From positions 1 to 64,000 of the forward strand of contig MPNJ01000022.1 in NCBI GenBank assembly GCA_002238965.1: 64,000 nucleotides of DNA, read 5' to 3'. Source of the DNA: Nitrospinae bacterium bin107 (GTDB taxonomy: Bacteria > UBA8248). The stretch's first letter is position 1. Every line of letters starts with the position of its first letter. The notes beneath the pieces are model-generated. The model did no database searches. It worked only from the letters and a program-made list of their open reading frames with translations, and had not been told where the DNA came from. The position numbers were made by a program, and so were the translations under genes. Shown piece after piece: positions 1 to 6,953 of this stretch.

Positions 1-158
1 TCCATCGCCACCACGCAGCGCGGCTGTTTGGCCAGGAAGTTCAGCAGACCCGCCCGACCGAGCTTCCTGCGGAACGCGACCGAACCGTCCGCGCGCGCCC
101 CGTGGAGTTGAAAACTGTTTTTCGCCAGGTCGATGCCGATGATGTAGACTCCTTCCAT
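1..158 (-). CDS. IS110-family transposase, N-terminal fragment cut by the window edge
   Basis: Reading the minus strand from the ATG at 158 gives 52 residues beginning MEGVYIIGIDLAKNSFQLHG and continuing to QPRCVVAM at the window edge. The IGIDLAK segment carries the first acidic residue of the RuvC-like DEDD domain of IS110-family transposases, and the CVVAM segment precedes the usual second part of that domain. A clear ribosome-binding site (GGAAGGAGG) lies 7 bases upstream of the ATG. The rest of the enzyme, including the C-terminal catalytic-serine domain, lies outside the window, so it is unknown whether the element is intact. Family assignment is by recognised motif; specific IS name not assignable. 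Confidence 0.85.
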   Translation of the reverse strand, partial: MEGVYIIGIDLAKNSFQLHGARADGSVAFRRKLGRAGLLNFLAKQPRCVVAM

Positions 159-290
159 GGATGCCTCCTTCCGGGCGGTGTGTGACGTTGCCTCGCCACA
201 TTCTAAACTGCCGGAAGGGGGCGTCCACCCCATCGGCCCCTACAGTGGAATCCTGACAGACCCGCAAGGGGTTCTTCAATTATTACCCAA
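159..290 (-). mobile_element. probable IS110 left-end region (candidate bridge-RNA segment)
   Basis: This non-coding stretch lies directly upstream of the IS110 transposase. In IS110-group elements the DNA between the element end and the transposase start encodes the structured bridge RNA (family knowledge). The segment contains a GGGG-tgga-CGCCCC type inverted repeat near 217-232 and other GC-rich pairings, which is compatible with a folded RNA. The exact element end cannot be fixed without a second copy or an empty site; the boundary given is an estimate that stops before the ribosome-binding site of the next gene. Confidence 0.4.
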
Positions 291-305
291 TACGGGAGAA
301 TAAGA

Positions 306-1484
306 TTGCCGAGAAGAAAACCGGGCAACACCTTCATGGGCTACAAACGGCCGAGCGGCCCGCCCGGCGCGCGGAACCACCTCGTCGTCGTGAGCGCGAT
401 GGACAACGCCAATCCCCTGGCGCGGCGGATCGGGAAACTCGTGCGCGAAGCGGTCGTGGTAAACACCACTTTTGGGAGAAACCTCTTCGGCGAGGACGAG
501 AAGCAGCACTACCGGGTGATGGGCCGCACGGCGGGCCACCCGAACGTGGGCGCGGCCATCGTCGTGAGCCTGGAGCCCAAGAGCGCGCAGGACCTGGCCG
601 ACGTGGCGGCTGCGGCATCGCCGTGGATGCCTATCGAGACCTTAACCATCCACGAGACGGGCGGCACGCTCCAGACGGCGAGCCGGGGGGTGGAGATCGC
701 CCAGAAGCTGTACCGCCACCTGAGCGCGGCGAGGCGGCAAAGGTGCGATCTCTCCGAAGTCACCCTGGGCACGGAATGCGGCGGCTCGGACACCACGAGC
801 GGGCTGGTGGCGAACCCGGTCACGGGCGTTCTGGCGGACAGGATCGTGGACGCGGGCGGCGTTGTGCTGTTTTCGGAAACCATGGAAATCGTCGGCGCGG
901 AGCATCTTCTCGCAAAACGGGCGGCCAGCCCGAATGTGCGGCGGAAGCTGCTGGGAGCTGTGAAGCGCACGATGGACTACGCCCACGAGATGGGGATGGA
1001 CATCATCGGCTGCAACCCGACCGAGGACAACATCCAGGGCGGTCTCTCATCGATTGAAGAAAAAAGCCTGGGCGCGGTGAAAAAAGCGGGTACGCGCGAT
1101 ATCGCCGACGTCATCGTTCCCGGCGAAATTACGAAGGAGCGCGGCTGCGTTTTCCTGGACGCGCCGAGCGCCGGGGTCGAGAACGTCACCGCGCTGGCCG
1201 CGTGCGGGTCGCAGGCCATCGTCTTCAACACGGGGAACGGAAACCCCATCGGCCATCCCGTCTCCCCCACCATCAAGGTGACGGCGAACCCCCGGACGGC
1301 GGCGCGCATGGCGGAGAACACCGATCTCGACATCAGCGGCGTCATGCGCGGCGAGATTTCCAGGGATCAAGCCGTGGACCTCCTGCACGAGGAGTTGACG
1401 GCCGTCCTGAGCGGAAAAACGACGCGGGCGGAAATTCTGGAGGAAACCGAAATCACCGTAAGCCGCCTGGCGCTGAATTTGTAA
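306..1484 (+). CDS. UxaA-family dehydratase (altronate/galactarate dehydratase large domain)
   Basis: The 392-residue protein matches the large catalytic part of altronate and galactarate dehydratases (GD_AH second plus C-terminal domains). These enzymes remove water from sugar acids using a metal centre. Visible family motifs are GYKRPSGPPGARNHL near residues 12-25, ECGGSD at 157-162 and NIQGGLSSIEEKSLG at 242-256. The small SAF domain of UxaA is absent, as in split members of the family. The start chosen is TTG 306 behind GGGAGAA at 294-300; ATG 336 is an alternative. An IS110 end lies just upstream, but the N-terminus looks complete. The substrate cannot be told from sequence; a sugar acid or sulfo-lactate-like hydroxyacid is possible. 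Confidence 0.85.
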   Translation: MPRRKPGNTFMGYKRPSGPPGARNHLVVVSAMDNANPLARRIGKLVREAVVVNTTFGRNLFGEDEKQHYRVMGRTAGHPNVGAAIVVSLEPKSAQDLADVAAAASPWMPIETLTIHETGGTLQTASRGVEIAQKLYRHLSAARRQRCDLSEVTLGTECGGSDTTSGLVANPVTGVLADRIVDAGGVVLFSETMEIVGAEHLLAKRAASPNVRRKLLGAVKRTMDYAHEMGMDIIGCNPTEDNIQGGLSSIEEKSLGAVKKAGTRDIADVIVPGEITKERGCVFLDAPSAGVENVTALAACGSQAIVFNTGNGNPIGHPVSPTIKVTANPRTAARMAENTDLDISGVMRGEISRDQAVDLLHEELTAVLSGKTTRAEILEETEITVSRLALNL

Positions 1485-1906
1485 ATTGCAACCGGGAGGG
1501 CTTCCCCTCGTCTTGCATGGCCGCCGAATCGGCCTCACCCTGAGCAGCGGCCGAAGGTCAAACGCGACGGAGAAGGGGTTGTTGAAAAAGCCCGTTTCGG
1601 AAGCGGTTGGCATGGAGGCTCACGTGGCGTGGGCGGGCACGATGGTTTTGTAGGGACAACCCTCCGTGGTTGTCCTGCCTTCCGTAGTCGCCCTTCGTCA
1701 GGACAGGCACGGAGGCCTGTCCCTACCGTGAACTATTCGAAGATCGGGATTCCCTCCCTCCTCGGGGGAGTTTTTCTACGATCCTCTTCCAGAGGGAGCA
1801 AGAAAACCCCAGTATCAGGAAGTAGTGATTGACAAGGAATTACAAACTGACCAACAAGAAGAATTCGTCATCTCAGGCGTATCATTCGATTTGAAAGGAG
1901 TTATTC
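1485..1906. repeat. intergenic region with a decayed MITE-like element (copy A)
   Basis: No gene is seen here. From 1575 it has the terminal motif GGGGTTGTTGAAAAAG shared with the copies at 20707 and 29605. Inside, 1650-1726 forms a pair of hairpins opening with GTAGGGACAACC and closing with GGCCTGTCCCTAC; the same module recurs almost unchanged at 20747-20820. The right terminal repeat is not clearly recognisable, so this copy looks eroded. The last 40 bases before 1907 hold the promoter-proximal region and the AAAGGAG ribosome-binding site of the M20 peptidase gene. Confidence 0.7.
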
Positions 1907-3112
1907 ATGAGTAACGCCATCACCCCCGTTCCCGTGGATGGGGACTACGTCGTAAACCTCGCGCAGGAACTGATTCGCATACCGGCGGAAAACCCGCCCG
2001 GCGACTGCTCGGACATGGCCGAGCGCATCCTCGCTGAGCTCAAAGCCATCGGCGTAGGTGATATCACCACTTATGAATACGAATCGGGAATGCCCAACTT
2101 CATCATCCGCACGGGAGACGGCGGCCCGGGCGGTCATTTCGTCATCGGCGGCCACATGGACACCGTGCCCGTCCATCCCGAAGAAGTGGACGCCTGGGAG
2201 GTTCCCCCTTTCAGCGGCGAACTCATAAACGGCGAAATCTGGGGGCGCGGCGCCGCCGACATGAAGGGCGCGCTGGCGTCCACCATCGGCGCGCTCAAGG
2301 CTCTCAAGGATGAGAAAATCTCACTTAACGGCGCCCTCACCTGGGTCCTGCTCTCAGACGGCGAGAAGGGCGACTACTACGGCGCGCAATCGCTCGTGAA
2401 CAACGGCATCTTGAAGGAACTCGGCGGCGACATGGTCCTCTACACCGAATCGACGGGCAACAACATCATCCGCTCCTTCAAGGGGCGGGTGTTCTTCGAA
2501 GTCAAGGTGCGGGGCCGCTCCGTCCACGTGAGCGTGCCCGAGAAGGGGGTCAACGCCATCGAGAAGATGGCGAAAATCATCGACGCCTTCAAGGCCGAGC
2601 GCATCGCGCCTCCGCCCCACCCCTTCCTGGGGCCGGGCACCCTCGCCTTCTCCACAATCAACGGAGGCTCCGCGGTGAACGTCGTGGGCGGGCGGTGCAG
2701 CGCCACCTTCGACGTGCGCATGCTGCCGGGGCAGACGTCCGCCGGCGTCAAGGAGAAGCTCAAGGGCATTCTCGCAGAACTCGCGGCGGATGACCCCGAG
2801 TTCGAGGCGTCGGTGGAGATCATGCCGAGCGGGGCGCGCGAGGTGACGGAAATCGCCGAGGATGAGCCCGTCGTGCAGCTCATGGAGCGCGTCGTGCCCG
2901 CCGTGCGCGGTACGCCGAACGAGTTTCTCCCCGGCATCGAGTCCCCCGGCGCGCTCAGGCTGTTCATCGAGAACGGGATTCCGGGCGTCTTCTTCGGCCC
3001 CGGCGAGTTCATCTCCGAAGCCCATCTGCCGAACGAGCGCGTGCCCGCGCAGAACCTCGTCGACGCCGCCGGCATGTTCGCCACCGCCGCAGTGGCGCAT
3101 TGCAACGGGTGA
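1907..3112 (+). CDS. M20 family (ArgE/DapE-like) metallopeptidase with altered catalytic residue
   Basis: The 401-residue protein has the M20 fold: GGHMDTVP (His83, Asp85), a second metal ligand in GRGAADMKG (Asp118), Glu181 in YTEST and a late His in EAHLPNE. Such enzymes hydrolyse N-acyl amino acids, acyl-diaminopimelate or small peptides with two zinc ions. The usual Asp-Glu-Glu triplet, whose first Glu is the catalytic base and whose second binds metal, reads Asp151-Gly152-Glu153 here, so the general base is missing at the expected place. The start at ATG 1907 follows AAAGGAG. It lies downstream of the UxaA gene but 420 bp away, so co-transcription is doubtful. The enzyme could be inactive, use another base, or be a binding protein. 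Confidence 0.85.
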   Translation: MSNAITPVPVDGDYVVNLAQELIRIPAENPPGDCSDMAERILAELKAIGVGDITTYEYESGMPNFIIRTGDGGPGGHFVIGGHMDTVPVHPEEVDAWEVPPFSGELINGEIWGRGAADMKGALASTIGALKALKDEKISLNGALTWVLLSDGEKGDYYGAQSLVNNGILKELGGDMVLYTESTGNNIIRSFKGRVFFEVKVRGRSVHVSVPEKGVNAIEKMAKIIDAFKAERIAPPPHPFLGPGTLAFSTINGGSAVNVVGGRCSATFDVRMLPGQTSAGVKEKLKGILAELAADDPEFEASVEIMPSGAREVTEIAEDEPVVQLMERVVPAVRGTPNEFLPGIESPGALRLFIENGIPGVFFGPGEFISEAHLPNERVPAQNLVDAAGMFATAAVAHCNG

Positions 3113-3261
3113 GAAGGGCAGATTTTTGACTGAATTCCTTGGACGATCAAAAGTGCCTATGGTTTACTTCAGTGTCAACTGTCACCTAAACGCGTGGTAG
3201 CATTCAGGCTGGCGTTGTCCTAGCATACTGATCATCAATGCTCGACGACTTGGGGGAGCAA

Positions 3262-4509
3262 ATGAAGATCATATCTATTGATATCGTCGGCTTCAGAGGG
3301 ATTCCGAAATTAAACTTGGAATTCACTGAGGGCGTCAACGTCTTGGTGGGTGTTAACGGAGCGGGCAAAACAGCTATTCTCGATTGTACAGCAATATTGT
3401 TGTCTCGTTTAATTGGTCGAATCCGTTCTTCAAAAGGTACGGGACGTTTTTTTTCTGAATACGACATCAACAATGAAGCCAATAATACTCAGAGTAAGAT
3501 CCGACTTTGTTTTCAGGGTGAAACTATTCAGTGGCGTGTAGCGAAGAGCCGTAAGGGTAAATCCAAGCAAATCATTACAGGCCTTCGGGAGTTACGCAGA
3601 CACGTAGAGTTATTTCGTCATGAACTTGAAGCGAATGAATCCTCTGAGCTTCCGCTCGCAGTCTATTATCCTGTCAATCGCGCAGTTTTAGACATCCCGC
3701 TAAGGATTAGAAAAAGGCATCCTTTTGACAGACTGTCTGCGTATGACCAAGCGCTATCGGGCAATTGGAACAGCTTTAGAATATTTTTTGAGTGGTTCAG
3801 AGAACGTGAAGATTTGGAAAATGAATACCGTTTAGAGAAACCGCGTTACCGCGACACGCAACTCAAAGCAGTTAGGTTGGCAACAGAACGATTCCTTCCC
3901 GGCTTCAAAAATTTGAAAGTAAAGCGCTCCCCACTGCGTATGGTAGTAGAGAAAGATAAAGAGGAACTGGTTGTTAACCAACTCTCCGATGGAGAAAAAT
4001 GTATGCTGGCGTTGGTTGGGGACCTAGCTCGACGCATGGCAATTGCTAATCCAAACTCAAAAGATCCTCTTAAAAGCGACGCGATCGTGTTGATCGATGA
4101 GGTCGACCTTCATTTGCACCCTGAATGGCAGCACAAGGTTCCTATAGCGTTGAAAGAAACATTTCCCAATTGCCAGTTCCTATTATCAACGCATTCTCCA
4201 ATAATTATGAGCCACCTAGATGCCAAAAGTATCTGGATATTAGAACGAACGAATAAACGCGTAGAAGCCAGACGACCCAGTGAAGCATATGGCCAGACAG
4301 TAAACAGAATTCTTGAAGACAACATGGGTGTTCCTGACAGGCCACTGGAAATTAAGAAACATTTAGCCGAGTTATTTTCTGCAATCGAGCTGGAAAAACC
4401 AGACAAGGCAAAAGGACTATGGAATGAACTGCGGGAAGAAATTGGGATCGATCCAGCTTTAGTCAAGGCGGATATGCTAATCCGACGAAAAGAACATCTT
4501 GAACTATGA
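3262..4509 (+). CDS. ptuA: Septu anti-phage system ATPase PtuA
   Basis: This 415-residue AAA/ABC-like ATPase has Walker A GVNGAGKT at 30-37, an LSDGEK signature at 241-246, Walker B IVLIDEVDLHLHP at 275-287 and the STHSP motif at 309-313, the layout of SMC-like defence ATPases. Directly followed, with a 4-base ATGA overlap, by an HNH nuclease of the PtuB type, it fits the two-gene Septu system, in which PtuA and PtuB form a complex that restricts phage. ATG 3262 is chosen over ATG 3238 because GGGGGAG sits just before it. The pair is clearly lower in GC (about 45% in a sampled stretch against over 60% next door), which points to recent acquisition. No reverse transcriptase or retron RNA is seen nearby. 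Confidence 0.85.
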   Translation: MKIISIDIVGFRGIPKLNLEFTEGVNVLVGVNGAGKTAILDCTAILLSRLIGRIRSSKGTGRFFSEYDINNEANNTQSKIRLCFQGETIQWRVAKSRKGKSKQIITGLRELRRHVELFRHELEANESSELPLAVYYPVNRAVLDIPLRIRKRHPFDRLSAYDQALSGNWNSFRIFFEWFREREDLENEYRLEKPRYRDTQLKAVRLATERFLPGFKNLKVKRSPLRMVVEKDKEELVVNQLSDGEKCMLALVGDLARRMAIANPNSKDPLKSDAIVLIDEVDLHLHPEWQHKVPIALKETFPNCQFLLSTHSPIIMSHLDAKSIWILERTNKRVEARRPSEAYGQTVNRILEDNMGVPDRPLEIKKHLAELFSAIELEKPDKAKGLWNELREEIGIDPALVKADMLIRRKEHLEL

Positions 4510-5114
4510 AACAAATTCTTAAGGGTGTGGAACCGGATGCTTTTTCAACTTGGAAAGACGAAGATACGATGTCCCACCGACCAAGGTGGAATAGAGTTCC
4601 AGCCGAAATCAGGAAGTTCATTCACCAAGCACTAATTCAAGAGCAGGGCTTTATATGTTGCTATTGTGAATCTATGGTCATGCTGGAGAATAGTCATGTA
4701 GAGCACTTCCGTCCTAAAGAGAATTATCAAGATCGGCAACTGGAATACGAAAACCTCCTATGTTCATGCCAACGAGAACTCGCGGTAGGAGAGCCACGTC
4801 ACTGTGGATACAAGAAGGGAAGCTGGTTTGATGAAAATTTATTGATTTCGCCCCTGGACGCTAATTGCGAACAAAAGTTCCTGTTCACAGGCGGTGGAGA
4901 AGTCTTTCCGCGCTCGGAGGGAGAACGTGCAGCAGAAGCGACTATTCAGAAGCTTGGCCTGAACTTACCTAAGCTGCAGGCGCTACGCTCTGCAGCCATC
5001 GATGCGTTATATGATTTGCCACGGGAAGAGATCATTCGGTTATTGGAAAAAACCTCAGAAGGAAGATATCCAAATTACTGTTCAGCAATTTCCCAAGTCT
5101 TGTTGGGCCGGTAA
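4506..5114 (+). CDS. ptuB: Septu HNH endonuclease PtuB (TIGR02646-like)
   Basis: The 202-residue product has the HNH zinc-finger nuclease layout of the PtuB/TIGR02646 family: CCYCE at 51-55, VEHFRPK at 65-71, YENLLCSC at 81-88 and HCGYKKG at 99-105. It is the effector that cleaves nucleic acid once the PtuA partner senses infection (family knowledge). It is translationally coupled to ptuA by ATGA. Its last 40 bases run over the 3' end of the convergent cupin gene, and the GC content jumps exactly here, so the last residues may have been set by the insertion junction. Function follows from motifs and partner; the trigger is unknown. Confidence 0.85.
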   Translation: MKQILKGVEPDAFSTWKDEDTMSHRPRWNRVPAEIRKFIHQALIQEQGFICCYCESMVMLENSHVEHFRPKENYQDRQLEYENLLCSCQRELAVGEPRHCGYKKGSWFDENLLISPLDANCEQKFLFTGGGEVFPRSEGERAAEATIQKLGLNLPKLQALRSAAIDALYDLPREEIIRLLEKTSEGRYPNYCSAISQVLLGR

Positions 5115-5383
5115 AACTCCACCTGGAACCGGACCATTCCGAGGAGTTCCACACGGTGGGGCTCGGTGGGCCGGATGATGCCGACATCTCCGGTATCCAG
5201 GCGGCGGTTCCGCTCGGGCGCACCCGTTACGACATAGTCGAGGCTGCCCTCGAGAACAACGATTCGCGCCCAGACGCCCGGCTTCGTGTCGTGCAGGGTC
5301 AGGAGTTTTTCGGGAACGGTCTTCTCGGTGAAGATTTTGCTTTCGAAATACTTGACGAGCCCTTCCGGAATGTTCTCACTCAT
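5075..5383 (-). CDS. DUF1971 cupin-like protein (TehB-associated type)
   Basis: The 102-residue protein begins MSENIPEGLVKYF and carries the DUF1971 signature (VWARIVVLEGSLDYVV, then RPTEPHRVELLG and VRFQVEFYR). DUF1971 domains are small cupins found alone or fused to the TehB tellurite methyltransferase. The start at 5383 overlaps the globin stop codon by ATGA, making this the third gene of an operon. The family normally ends near FxVEFYR; here ten extra residues follow and are encoded by DNA inside ptuB, so the native stop seems to have been replaced when the Septu cassette arrived. Biochemical role unknown; nitrosative or oxyanion stress is suggested by neighbours only. Confidence 0.75.
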   Translation of the reverse strand: MSENIPEGLVKYFESKIFTEKTVPEKLLTLHDTKPGVWARIVVLEGSLDYVVTGAPERNRRLDTGDVGIIRPTEPHRVELLGMVRFQVEFYRPNKTWEIAEQ

Positions 5384-5829
5384 GCGCCTGCCCTCCCGAA
5401 ACCTGATGCGCCGAACATGGCGATCTGCAGTCCTCGCCCGATCTGCCTGGCGTGGCCCATGAAATAGGCGGCCGCCTCCGGCGTGGGCGCCGTGTCCTGC
5501 AGGGTTTCCTCGAACAGTTCGAGCCATTCGTCGAAATGCCGGGGCCGGACCTCCACGAGTTTCTTGTGCGCCGGAATCGGTTCTCCCGAGTAGCGCCCGG
5601 CGCCCAAGGCCACCGTCGCCCAGAAATCCTTCATCTTCTCGAGGTGAAGCCCCCACCTGTCGCCGATGGCTTCATCGAAAATCGGCCCGAGGAGCCGGTC
5701 TTCCCGGATGCGGCTGTAGAAAGCATTCACGAGCTCGGAGACGTACGCCTCGTCGACCCCCATCGCGGCGGCTTTCGCCTGGATTCCGGCCCGGCGTTCT
5801 CCCACGATCTTGAGATGCGTCGTGTTCAT
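5380..5829 (-). CDS. group III truncated haemoglobin
   Basis: The 149-residue product has the pattern of group III truncated globins: FYSRIREDRLLGPIF, LHLEKMKDFW, LGAGRYSGEPIPAHKKL and FDEWLELFEETL. Tyr38 (B10), His62 (E7), the proximal His88 and Trp102 (G8) are the likely haem-pocket residues by family pattern. Such globins bind oxygen and are linked to nitric-oxide and peroxide stress. The gene sits between an NsrR-like regulator and a DUF1971 cupin with ATGA overlaps on both sides, so the three are one translationally coupled operon, which supports a nitric-oxide-response role. Confidence 0.88.
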   Translation of the reverse strand: MNTTHLKIVGERRAGIQAKAAAMGVDEAYVSELVNAFYSRIREDRLLGPIFDEAIGDRWGLHLEKMKDFWATVALGAGRYSGEPIPAHKKLVEVRPRHFDEWLELFEETLQDTAPTPEAAAYFMGHARQIGRGLQIAMFGASGFGRAGA

Positions 5830-6266
5830 GCGGCGTCTCCGACAAGCAAGGCGAGCAGTCCGGGGTTGCGTTTCACCAGGTCGTGGATGGTGTAGCGATC
5901 GAGAACGGTGAAAAAGGCTTCCTGCGCCTCGGCCAGAACGCTCTTGAGCCGGCAGTGCGGCTTAACCAGGCACTTTCCGCTTCCGCCCGGAAAACACTCG
6001 ACGAGGGCGCTGCCTTGTTCGGTGTGCCTCGCCACCGTCCCGACGGAGATTTCCTCCGCCGGCTCGGCGAGCCTCAGGCCGCCGCTTCGGCCGCGGATCG
6101 TTTCGATGAACCCCGCGCGGCCCAGCCTGTGCGCGACCTTCACCAGATGGTTCTTTGATATCCCGTACCGCTCCGCAATCTCGTGGATCGTCACCAGGTC
6201 ATGAGTGCGGCAGGCCAGGTGCATCAGCATCCTGAGTGCATAGTCTGTCTGAACGGTGAGCCTCAT
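5826..6266 (-). CDS. Rrf2-family regulator, NsrR-like (iron-sulfur nitric-oxide sensor)
   Basis: The 146-residue protein begins MRLTVQTDYALRMLMHLA, the typical Rrf2 winged-helix start, and has three cysteines at 91, 99 and 105 (ECFPGGSGKC, VKPHCRLK) where NsrR binds its iron-sulfur cluster. NsrR represses nitric-oxide detoxification genes until the cluster reacts with NO. ATG 6266 is used rather than the longer upstream frame because GGGAGGG precedes it and the family begins here. It is the first gene of the regulator-globin-cupin operon, and an AT-rich palindrome overlapping its likely promoter suggests autoregulation. Assignment to NsrR over another cluster-binding Rrf2 protein is by cysteine pattern and globin neighbour. 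Confidence 0.82.
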   Translation of the reverse strand: MRLTVQTDYALRMLMHLACRTHDLVTIHEIAERYGISKNHLVKVAHRLGRAGFIETIRGRSGGLRLAEPAEEISVGTVARHTEQGSALVECFPGGSGKCLVKPHCRLKSVLAEAQEAFFTVLDRYTIHDLVKRNPGLLALLVGDAA

Positions 6267-6284
6267 CGAGTGTCCCTCCCAATA

Positions 6285-6307
6285 AACATATATATTATAT
6301 ATATCTT
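6285..6307 (-). promoter_or_regulatory. candidate NsrR-type operator over the operon promoter
   Basis: A 23-bp AT-rich dyad begins AACATATATA and ends TATATCTT. It resembles the length and AA..AT...AT..TT pattern of NsrR/Rrf2 operators, with poor match at the G/C positions. On the minus strand it covers a TATAAT box, with a TTGCGC at 6319-6324 as a weak upstream box at 19-bp spacing. It lies 19-41 bases before the regulator ATG, so it fits autorepression. Low base complexity makes chance resemblance possible. Confidence 0.4.
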
Positions 6308-6379
6308 TTATATCGACTGCGCAACCCGAGATGGAAACATGACGAATACCTGTTTTCACCTTCTAGCAGGCGGAGGTAG

Positions 6380-6403
6380 CGGACAGGCTCCTGCGCCTGT
6401 CCG
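6380..6403. repeat. short inverted repeat of the GACAGG...CCTGTCC type
   Basis: CGGACAGGC and GCCTGTCCG face each other across 6 bases. The arms resemble half of the hairpin module found at 1650-1726 and 20747-20820 (GGACAGGC...GCCTGTCC), so this may be a relic of the same repeat family. It lies between the NsrR promoter and the terminator at 6472 and could also form an RNA hairpin. Confidence 0.5.
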
Positions 6404-6471
6404 GCTGCAAAACCATCGCACCCCCACGGCTCTGCAATCGCTCCCCCTTCGGTCGCAAATAACAAACAAAA

Positions 6472-6500
6472 ACCGGGGGAGCATCGCGCACTCCCCCGGT
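6472..6500 (-). terminator. rho-independent terminator of the flavoenzyme cluster
   Basis: ACCGGGGGAG and CTCCCCCGGT form a perfect 10-bp stem around a 9-base loop, followed on the minus strand by TTTTTGTTTGTT. It lies 22 bases past the stop codon of the last minus-strand gene of the cluster at 6522. Confidence 0.85.
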
Positions 6501-6521
6501 CGGCTCACTTTCGGCCTTGCT

Positions 6522-6899
6522 CTAATACCCCTCGTCGATCACCTCTTTGAGCTGCGTGCACCCCGCCACGAGCGCCGTCATCCCGCAGGGGGGCAGCATG
6601 CACTCGAGGGCCTCGGTCGCCTCCTCGACGGTCGCGCCGAGTTGCAGCGCTTTCTTCAAGTGGTTCTTGATGCCCTCGGTATCAGAGGGGTTGCGCGAGG
6701 CGCTCGCCACCGCGATGAAGAGCTCCTTGTATTTCTCATGAAAGGGGCCCTGTTTCTTCATGATGTGGTTTTTGAGGTTCTCGTAGTTCTCCAGAAGCTC
6801 GGGGTCCACCTCGCACAGGAGTTCATACGCCGGGTAGATAAACCCGCGCGCCGCCTTCATCTCCTCGTACAAGGCCCTGCCCCGCTCGCTCATCGCCAT
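6522..6899 (-). CDS. carboxymuconolactone decarboxylase-like (AhpD fold) protein
   Basis: The 125-residue product is a single-domain member of the carboxymuconolactone decarboxylase/AhpD superfamily by its helical pattern (GPFHEKYKELFIAVASASRN, IKNHLKKALQLGATVEEATEALE). It has no CxxC motif; the two cysteines near the C-terminus (PPCG and AGC) are 9 residues apart, so AhpD-type thiol peroxidase chemistry is not expected from motif. The start at 6899 follows GGGAGGAATCAGG. It is the last gene of a minus-strand cluster that also holds a second AhpD-like protein, and it ends at a strong terminator. Substrate unknown. Confidence 0.75.
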   Translation of the reverse strand: MAMSERGRALYEEMKAARGFIYPAYELLCEVDPELLENYENLKNHIMKKQGPFHEKYKELFIAVASASRNPSDTEGIKNHLKKALQLGATVEEATEALECMLPPCGMTALVAGCTQLKEVIDEGY

Positions 6900-6953
6900 C
6901 CTGATTCCTCCCTTTGCAAACACTCGGCTCTTGGCGCCGAGCGTTATACGCTC

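Noticed and set aside
306-1484. UxaA gene truncated by the IS110 insertion
   Set aside because: The N-terminus reaches the usual GYxRPxG...RNH start of the large domain and has a ribosome-binding site; no sign of lost residues.
3113-3261. Retron non-coding RNA or reverse transcriptase before ptuA
   Set aside because: No reverse-transcriptase ORF and no long msr-msd inverted repeats are seen in the 149 bp; the cassette is plain two-gene Septu.
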